Of a stretch of 18,452 nucleotides of DNA, positions 14,699 through 18,452 are shown one piece after another. The DNA comes from JBBRYB01 sp038238115 (GTDB taxonomy: Bacteria > Actinomycetota > Actinomycetes > Propionibacteriales > Nocardioidaceae): positions 1-18,452 of the forward strand of contig JBBRYB010000052.1 in assembly GCA_038238115.1 (NCBI GenBank), read 5' to 3'. The notes under the pieces are model-generated. The model saw only the letters and a list, made by a program, of their open reading frames with translations, did not search any database and was not told the origin of the DNA. Both the position numbers and the translations under genes were made by a program. Numbering within the stretch: position 1 is the first letter of the stretch; each line of letters begins with the position of its first letter.

Positions 14699-14814
14699 GC
14701 AAAGGACGTCAGTGCTTAAGACTCTGTGACGGCGTCTCCAACCACGGCTATACGCGGATGTTCCGACGTACGCTGCATTCAACGGCCGAAGTTCTGGCGA
14801 AGGGAATGGCATGA
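14689..14814 (+). CDS. Candidate small ORF, 41 aa, between radical SAM and DoxX genes
   Basis: ATG 14689 overlaps the radical SAM stop by 10 nt, and TGA 14812-14814 overlaps the DoxX start by 4 nt (ATGA), so it fills the 112-nt gap exactly. The peptide starts M-R-V-S-K-G-R-Q-C-L-R-L-C and ends A-K-G-M-A. About 60% of its third codon positions are G/C, below neighbouring genes, which argues against an ordinary gene. It could be a small peptide, the shifted C-terminus of the radical SAM protein, or chance. Confidence 0.3.
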   Translation: MRVSKGRQCLRLCDGVSNHGYTRMFRRTLHSTAEVLAKGMA

Positions 14815-15341
14815 CCACTACATCCGTGCGACCCGATACATCGGTCGACGCTCGAGGTCGTGAACGTACCAACCGAATCCTGGTCGGCCTGCTCCGCTTC
14901 GGCGTCGCGAGCCTGTGGATCGCCAACGTCGGGTGGAAACGCCCCCCGGACTTCGAGTCCCTGCGCAAGTACACGACCGACGCTATTACCTACCCGGTAT
15001 TCCGGCCGTACGGGTCGTTGGTGGAGCATGTGGTGCTGCCCCATTTCACCTTCTTCGCCTGGATGACTGTCCTCGTGGAGGCGTCGCTTGGGGCCTTTCT
15101 GATGATCGGTCTGGGCACCAGGTTGTGGGCCCTGATCGGGATCGCCCAATGCATCGTCATCACGCTTTCCGCGCGTAACGCGCCACACGAGTGGGAATGG
15201 TCGTACTACCTGATGATCTTGGCGCACGTCGCAGTGTTCGCCACCTACGCTGGCCGCAGCTTCGGTCTCGACGGGGTGATGCGACCGATCTGGCGAAGGT
15301 CGCGCGGTTGGCTGCCCAGAACGATGTTGAAGATCTCATGA
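14811..15341 (+). CDS. DoxX/DoxD-family membrane protein
   Basis: The product is a 176-aa protein with about four hydrophobic segments. The start region L-L-R-F-G-V-A-S-L-W-I-A-N-V-G-W-K and the later H-F-T-F-F-A-W-M-T-V-L-V-E-A-S-L-G-A-F-L-M-I-G-L-G-T-R segment are typical of the DoxX/DoxD superfamily, whose archaeal DoxD member is a subunit of thiosulfate:quinone oxidoreductase. Here it may deliver electrons from a sulfur compound to quinone, but DoxX-like proteins are diverse. GAAGGGA lies about 5 nt before the ATG. The stop overlaps the next start (ATGA). Confidence 0.75.
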   Translation: MTTTSVRPDTSVDARGRERTNRILVGLLRFGVASLWIANVGWKRPPDFESLRKYTTDAITYPVFRPYGSLVEHVVLPHFTFFAWMTVLVEASLGAFLMIGLGTRLWALIGIAQCIVITLSARNAPHEWEWSYYLMILAHVAVFATYAGRSFGLDGVMRPIWRRSRGWLPRTMLKIS

Positions 15342-15703
15342 GGAGCCAACTCGACCGGGCCGCCATCGCCCTGGGTGTCGCAGGCGTCGTCAGCCCGCTC
15401 TATGCCGTCGCAACCGGCTTCGCACGCATCCAGGGTGCGGCGCTTGCCGTCATACCTGCACTCGGCATCTGCGCCATCGTCGGCGGCTTGTTCTGCAGAT
15501 GGGTCGTCGTCGTCGCAGCCGGAGCCGTGTTCGCCGCGCTCGCGGTCCTGCAGCTCGCGCAGTTGGGGCGCACTACCAACTGGCTGGACGGTGACGCATC
15601 GACGTTCGCGATCCTGCTCGCGCTCGCGGCGGGGCTGCTGGCCGTGGGGCTGACCAGCCGCACGAAGGCGGCACCGGTGGAAGCCGGAGCCGAGGCCGGA
15701 TAA
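15338..15703 (+). CDS. Small membrane protein of unknown function
   Basis: This 121-aa protein starts at ATG 15338, overlapping the DoxX-like stop. About four hydrophobic segments are visible, and the C-terminus is Ala/Glu/Gly-rich and soluble-looking. I recognise no family. Its coupling to the DoxX-like gene suggests it forms part of the same membrane complex, as a DoxX partner or assembly subunit. It is the last gene of the sulfur operon. Confidence 0.7.
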   Translation: MRSQLDRAAIALGVAGVVSPLYAVATGFARIQGAALAVIPALGICAIVGGLFCRWVVVVAAGAVFAALAVLQLAQLGRTTNWLDGDASTFAILLALAAGLLAVGLTSRTKAAPVEAGAEAG

Positions 15704-16061
15704 GGCCGAGCCCCGTCGCGGTACCATTGCCGTCTGCATGATCGGGACCATGGGGCGCGCTCGAAGTTCGTGACCTGACGGCGGTACTCGGCGCGCTCGA
15801 TGGTGGTCTGGTTGTGGACGCCCCAGGCGGGGAGGCGTTATCCGTAGAACGCGCGCTCGAGTTGCGCGTTCAGGCTCTCGGCGTCTCGGAATCTGTCAAG
15901 TCAACTGAGACCCTTGTGATCAGTTCATTTGGGGCTCGGTCATTCCCCTGGGTTGAGCAGCCGGAACGCTTCCATGAATCGGTCGAACGGTTATTCGGAC
16001 GTCTTAGCGGCACACGATCGAGCTGCTGACCGCCCGTGCCATATGCGGAACCACTATCGGT
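15704..16061. other. Gene-poor stretch with relics
   Basis: These 358 bp hold no intact gene. On the minus strand 15750-15890 reads E-S-L-N-A-Q-L-E-R-A-F-Y-G, a stop, then P-A-W-G-V-H-N-Q-T-T-I-E-R-A-E-Y-R-R-Q-V-T-N-F-E-R-A: protein-like composition broken by one stop, family not recognised (possibly a transposase relic). A hydrolase tail relic follows (listed separately at 15925). Confidence 0.4.
15925..16029 (+). pseudogene. Relic of an alpha/beta-hydrolase C-terminus
   Basis: The 34-residue tail contains G-A-R-S-F-P-W-V-E-Q-P-E-R-F-H-E-S-V-E-R-L-F, close to the G-A-G-H-F-P-W-x-E-x-P-E-R-F end of many alpha/beta-hydrolases, but the catalytic His position is Ser. Nothing upstream fits the rest of the fold, so it is a degenerate fragment if the match is real. 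Confidence 0.3.
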
Positions 16062-16251
16062 GGCACTATTGCATTATGCCTTCAACGCACCGCAGCGCAG
16101 GAGATCTTCCTGTCCGTCGGCAGCGTCAGGTACCAAATCAACTTTTCGCCATCAGGCTGGAGCCCCACGGCCCCGCCCGGCCGCGCTTGGCAGGGCTGAC
16201 GCGAAGAATTTGCGGTGCCGCGCTCACGGGATGGCGTAATGCAACAGTGCC
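16062..16251. mobile_element. Miniature inverted-repeat element, copy B (190 bp)
   Basis: The left end GGCACTATTGCATTATGCC (16062-16080) and the right end, read inward on the minus strand, GGCACTGTTGCATTACGCC (16251-16233) differ at 2 of 19 bases. The copy shares with copy A the blocks GATCTTCC (+41), GCCATCAGGC (internal) and TTTGC-GTG (42 nt from the right end). The interiors are otherwise well diverged, so the two insertions are old or come from different subfamilies. No transposase is encoded, and no flanking duplication was found. Confidence 0.68.
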
Positions 16252-16478
16252 CCGGCCAGCGGTCATCAGTAGCCACGAGCCAAGATCGGGCTTTGTGTAA
16301 GCGCAGGACGAGTTGCTGCACGCACAGGGGACATATGGTCGGGCTGCGGTCGCGTGTGCGGTAGCGGCTCGCGTACTTGTGGCCCATACGGACCGGGGGT
16401 CTGAGAGAATGTTGACGTGGGCTGGCGCAGGACCGCGACCATGCACCGCGAGCTGCCATCGTTGACCGGGAGAAGAGC
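16252..16478. other. Spacer before cupin gene
   Basis: This 227-bp stretch should hold the cupin promoter, but I cannot pinpoint it. On the minus strand a frame starting near 16385 reads T-I-C-P-L-C-V-Q-Q-L and runs into miniature element B; it may be the tail of a gene cut by the element, but no family is recognised. Confidence 0.3.
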
Positions 16479-16931
16479 ATGACTATCAAGGACATCGGGC
16501 CCGACCCTCAAAGCTTCAACCTCGAGACGGCGACGCTCGAGAACACGAACTATCGGGCCGTCGCCTGGTCCGGGAAGTACCTTCAACTGACACTCATGTC
16601 GATTCCCGTAGGTGAGGATATCGGCCTTGAGACGCACCCGGAGACTGACCAATTCCTACGACTCGACGCAGGCCGGGGCCGCGTCCAGATGGGCCGCACG
16701 AAGGATCGACTCGACTTCGAGCGGGAGGTCGAGGATGGCTGGGCAATCTTCGTGCCCGCCGGCACTTGGCACAACGTCACCAACATCGGTGACGAGATCC
16801 TGCGGCTCTACGCCGTCTACGCGCCGGTCCACCACGCGTCAGGCAAGATCCATGCCGCGGCCGCCGACGCGGAGCGCGACGAGGACTCAGGCAATGACGA
16901 GCCGCCAAGCTGGTCGGTCCAGCCTGCCTAG
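16479..16931 (+). CDS. Small cupin-domain protein
   Basis: This 150-aa protein forms one cupin barrel. Motif 1 is G-L-E-T-H53-P-E-T-D-Q-F-L-R and motif 2 is D-G-W-A-I-F-V-P-A-G-T-W-H98-N-V-T-N. H53 and H98 are likely metal ligands, while the second motif-1 His and Glu are replaced by Glu/Gln, as in a common single-domain cupin group of unknown function. Residues after about 120 are charged and disordered-looking. A GGGAGAAGAG site lies just before ATG 16479. It is a stand-alone gene between miniature element B and the IS6 relic, with no clear operon partner. Confidence 0.85.
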   Translation: MTIKDIGPDPQSFNLETATLENTNYRAVAWSGKYLQLTLMSIPVGEDIGLETHPETDQFLRLDAGRGRVQMGRTKDRLDFEREVEDGWAIFVPAGTWHNVTNIGDEILRLYAVYAPVHHASGKIHAAAADAERDEDSGNDEPPSWSVQPA

Positions 16932-16958
16932 CAGCCGTCGGACAAGCGTGACCAGCAA

Positions 16959-16973
16959 GGGCAGTGTTGCGTT
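16959..16973 (+). repeat. Outer end of degenerate IS6-family element
   Basis: GGGCAGTGTTGCGTT reads inward 50 nt from the stop of the IS6 transposase relic, the normal distance for IS6 elements. It resembles the IS26-type end GGCACTGTTGCAAA and also matches the ends of the two miniature elements at 13 of 16 positions when the preceding base is included. Confidence 0.5.
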
Positions 16974-17022
16974 GTTTGCTCGCCAGCCCCGTTGAGCGTC
17001 GTCCAGCCGTGGCCGGGCCCTG

Positions 17023-17370
17023 TCAAATGGCGAGCATGAGCTCGTCGAGGGCCGGCCGAAGTCGGTGTACTGCGGGCCGATCGATGCCGAACTCGTAGTG
17101 ACCGCGGCGGCTGTTCAGGACGAAGCATGACCAGCGGCACGGCTTCGAGCCGACGGAAGCGCCTGAGGCCTCGCATCGGTCGAAGTCTGGCGTTGAGCCG
17201 GCCATGGTCGGCCTCAATCGCGTCGTGCGCATAGTGCTCCGTGACAGGGAGAGCACCGGGAACGAGCTCGTCCAGGACCCGTGGATGGGCCGGTGCCCGG
17301 TCCGTCGTGACTCCAACGGGCACCGTCCCGAGGCGATTGCCTGCCGGAGGGCACTGTTGATATGGGTCGG
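17023..17370 (-). pseudogene. IS6-family transposase, C-terminal half, frameshifted
   Basis: The minus strand encodes the IS6 catalytic end: V-T-T-D-R-A-P-A-H-P-R-V-L-D-E-L-V-P-G-A, then I-E-A-D-H-G-R-L-N-A-R-L-R-P-M-R-G-L with the D-H-G-R motif of IS6 DDE transposases, in one frame. After a frameshift near 17150 the protein continues in another frame as L-N-S-R-R-G-H-Y-E-F-G-I-D and ends M-L-A-I. A second frame change may lie near 17330. The N-terminal half is missing and replaced by unrelated DNA on the right. Not functional. Confidence 0.75.
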
Positions 17371-17386
17371 GGTAGTCCTTTACAAG

Positions 17387-17476
17387 CACCTCCGGAGGTG
17401 TCAGAAGGGATCCATTGGATTCCGTCGGGGATCGGGCGTTGGTGAGACGCCGGTCCTCCTGACTGCCCTCCGGAGG
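17387..17476. repeat. Two copies of a CCTCCGGAGG palindrome
   Basis: CACCTCCGGAGGTG (17387-17400) is a perfect 14-bp palindrome, and its 10-bp core CCTCCGGAGG recurs at 17467-17476, 78 bp further on. They lie between the IS6 and IS110 relics. They may be leftover terminal or subterminal sequence of an element; no function is assigned. Confidence 0.45.
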
Positions 17477-17504
17477 CGGGTTGTGTCTGTTCATTGTGCC
17501 CCTG

Positions 17505-17720
17505 TGTCGTCGGCGACTGTGGTGGTGGCGGCTGGGCATTACCATCGGCCGCTGCTGACCCCGTCTGCGTGGCCGACCGGGTGGGAGGTGCTGCAGCTGA
17601 ACCCGGCGCATGTGGCCGAGCAGCGGCGGGTGCAGGGTCGTCGTCGGGTGAAGACGGACGCGGTCGATTTGGAGGCGATCACCGAGCTGGTGTTGGCCGG
17701 GCGTGGTGACCCGGTGCCAG
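17505..17720 (+). pseudogene. IS110-family transposase fragment
   Basis: About 70 residues of the N-terminal DEDD-type domain of an IS110 transposase are readable: A-A-G-H-Y-H-R-P-L, W-P-T-G-W-E-V-L-Q-L-N-P-A-H-V-A-E-Q-R-R-V, R-R-V-K-T-D-A-V-D-L-E-A-I-T-E-L-V-L-A-G-R-G. The K-T-D-A-x-D-L-E-A-I motif is typical. Both the start of the gene and all of its C-terminal half are absent; an IS3 relic begins immediately after. Confidence 0.75.
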
Positions 17721-17728
17721 CCGGTGTG

Positions 17729-18128
17729 TCAAGTACCGGGTTTGATGGAGGCTGGGATCTCCCGCTGAGCAGGTTGCTCGGGGAGGGTGGTGCTGTGGTG
17801 CTGGGTCTCGTACTCGACTGGTGGAATGAGGCCGATCTCGCCGTGGAGGCGACGGAAGTTGAACCAGTCGATGTACTCGGCTACGGCGATCTCGAGGTCG
17901 TCGATGTTCGTCCAGGGGCCGCGGTTTCGGACCAGTTCGGCCTTGAACAGGGAGTTGAACGCTTCGGCCATGGCGTTGTCGTAGGAATCGCCCTTGCTTC
18001 CCACCGAGGCGACGGCGCCTGCCTCGGCGGGCCGTTCGGTGTAACGGATCGCGAGGTACTGCACGCCGCGGTCGGAGTGATGCACCAGGGCGCTGGTGTC
18101 GTGGCCGTCGTGGTGTCGGGTCCACAGG
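17729..18128 (-). pseudogene. IS3-family transposase OrfB, C-terminal part
   Basis: The minus-strand frame reads L-W-T-R-H-H-D-G-H-D-T-S-A-L-V-H-H-S-D-R-G-V-Q-Y-L-A, then G-D-S-Y-D-N-A-M-A-E-A-F-N-S-L-F-K-A-E-L and F-N-F-R-R-L-H-G-E-I-G-L-I-P-P-V-E-Y. These are the last two-thirds of the integrase core (second Asp in H-S-D-R-G and catalytic Glu in A-E-A-F) of an actinobacterial IS3 OrfB. OrfA and the first part of OrfB are missing: the frame is joined at about 18128 to an integrase fragment. The end TGTCAAGTACCGGG near 17727 may be the element terminus. Confidence 0.82.
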
Positions 18129-18452
18129 CTGGCGGAGGTCGTGGACGCGGACGTCGAAGTCGATGCTGGAGGCTTTGATGGCGGGCACCCAGACGCGGGT
18201 GCGGAAGGTGTTCCGCGAGATGGGGGTGCCGTCGCGGGTGGCGAACAGCAGATCGTCGGGACCGACGCGCCGGGTGGTGATCGCGTCTTCGAGCTGGCCG
18301 ACCAGATCTGGGGGGAGGGCCATGGTGCGGGCCTCGTTGTCTTTGGGGTAGGGCTTGGTGAGCATCCGGGCGCCGGTCGGGGAGTTCTTGATCGAGACCT
18401 CCACGACTGTCTCTTCGACCGTCAGCGTGCGCTTGATGAGGTCGAGATGGCG
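18129..18452 (-). pseudogene. Tyrosine recombinase/phage integrase fragment (runs off right edge)
   Basis: The minus-strand frame enters from the window edge: L-K/R-type strand R-T-L-T-V-E-E-T-V-V-E-V-S, then P-K-D-N-E-A-R-T-M-A-L-P, D-D-L-L-F-A-T-R-D-G-T-P-I-S-R-N-T-F-R-T-R-V-W, and V-R-V-H-D-L-R. This is the catalytic domain of an actinobacterial phage or island integrase up to the H-x-L-R box. The expected next His-Ala and the catalytic Tyr are lost, because IS3-type sequence starts at about 18128. The N-terminal part lies outside the window. Confidence 0.78.

Noticed and set aside
16036..16239. Short plus-strand ORF over miniature element B
   Set aside because: It lies almost wholly within the element, has no ribosome site, and the second element copy does not preserve the frame.
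17348..17363. Another IS6-type end (AGGGCACTGTTGATAT)
   Set aside because: Twelve bases match the element ends, but it lies inside the degraded IS6 transposase coding region and points the wrong way for the element's right end, so it may be coincidental.
1..18452. CRISPR arrays, tRNA or rRNA genes, riboswitches
   Set aside because: No regularly spaced direct repeats, cloverleaf-like segments or rRNA-like stretches were seen on reading; a covariance-model scan was not possible here.

Overview
The window is high-GC DNA with strong G/C bias at third codon positions, frequent GTG starts and many 4-nt ATGA/GTGA gene overlaps. Together with protein types such as an Mpt53-like thioredoxin, a zinc-binding anti-sigma factor and actinobacterial-style IS110, IS3 and IS6 relics, this points to an actinomycete. 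No rRNA, tRNA, CRISPR array or replication origin was seen. Both edges are mobile DNA: an IS630 transposase tail on the left, and a pile of broken insertion sequences plus an integrase fragment on the right. The middle therefore looks like accessory or island DNA.

Region 1 (419-10484) is a metabolic/transport block. Seven tightly packed plus-strand genes encode a radical SAM enzyme, a CDP-alcohol phosphatidyltransferase, a lipoprotein substrate-binding protein, two ABC permeases, an ABC ATPase and a TVP38/TMEM64 (VTT-domain) membrane protein. The binding protein, permeases, ATPase, phosphatidyltransferase and TVP38 protein match in kind the uncharacterised Escherichia coli ydjXYZ-ynjABCDEF operon (YnjB, YnjC, YnjD, YnjF, YdjX/Z). 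A minus-strand methyltransferase follows. Then comes a plus-strand set of ECF sigma factor, zinc-binding anti-sigma factor and mercuric-reductase-like flavoprotein. The methyltransferase and sigma genes diverge from a 69-bp nested palindrome holding four copies of one 9-bp motif with exact 22-bp spacing, a strong operator candidate.

Region 2 (10485-11413) holds a 191-bp miniature element and a frameshifted NDH-2-like pseudogene that the element cuts off.

Region 3 (11414-15703) is a sulfur/thiol operon: lipoprotein thioredoxin, CcdA electron carrier, TusA-like protein, DsrE-like protein, a TusA-radical SAM fusion, a DoxX/DoxD-like membrane protein and a small membrane protein. The likely logic is reductant passing through CcdA to the exported thioredoxin, with persulfide carriers (TusA, DsrE) supplying sulfur to the radical SAM enzyme. 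That logic is inference.

Region 4 (15704-18452) carries gene relics, a second copy of the miniature element (190 bp), an intact cupin gene, and nested IS6, IS110 and IS3 remnants beside a truncated tyrosine recombinase.

The most interesting reading is that regions 1 and 3 are parts of one undescribed pathway: two different radical SAM enzymes, a lipid head-group transferase, a dedicated importer, a dithiol flavoprotein and a sulfur relay. The E. coli ynj operon also pairs the transporter and phosphatidyltransferase with a sulfurtransferase (YnjE). The product cannot be read from the sequence.
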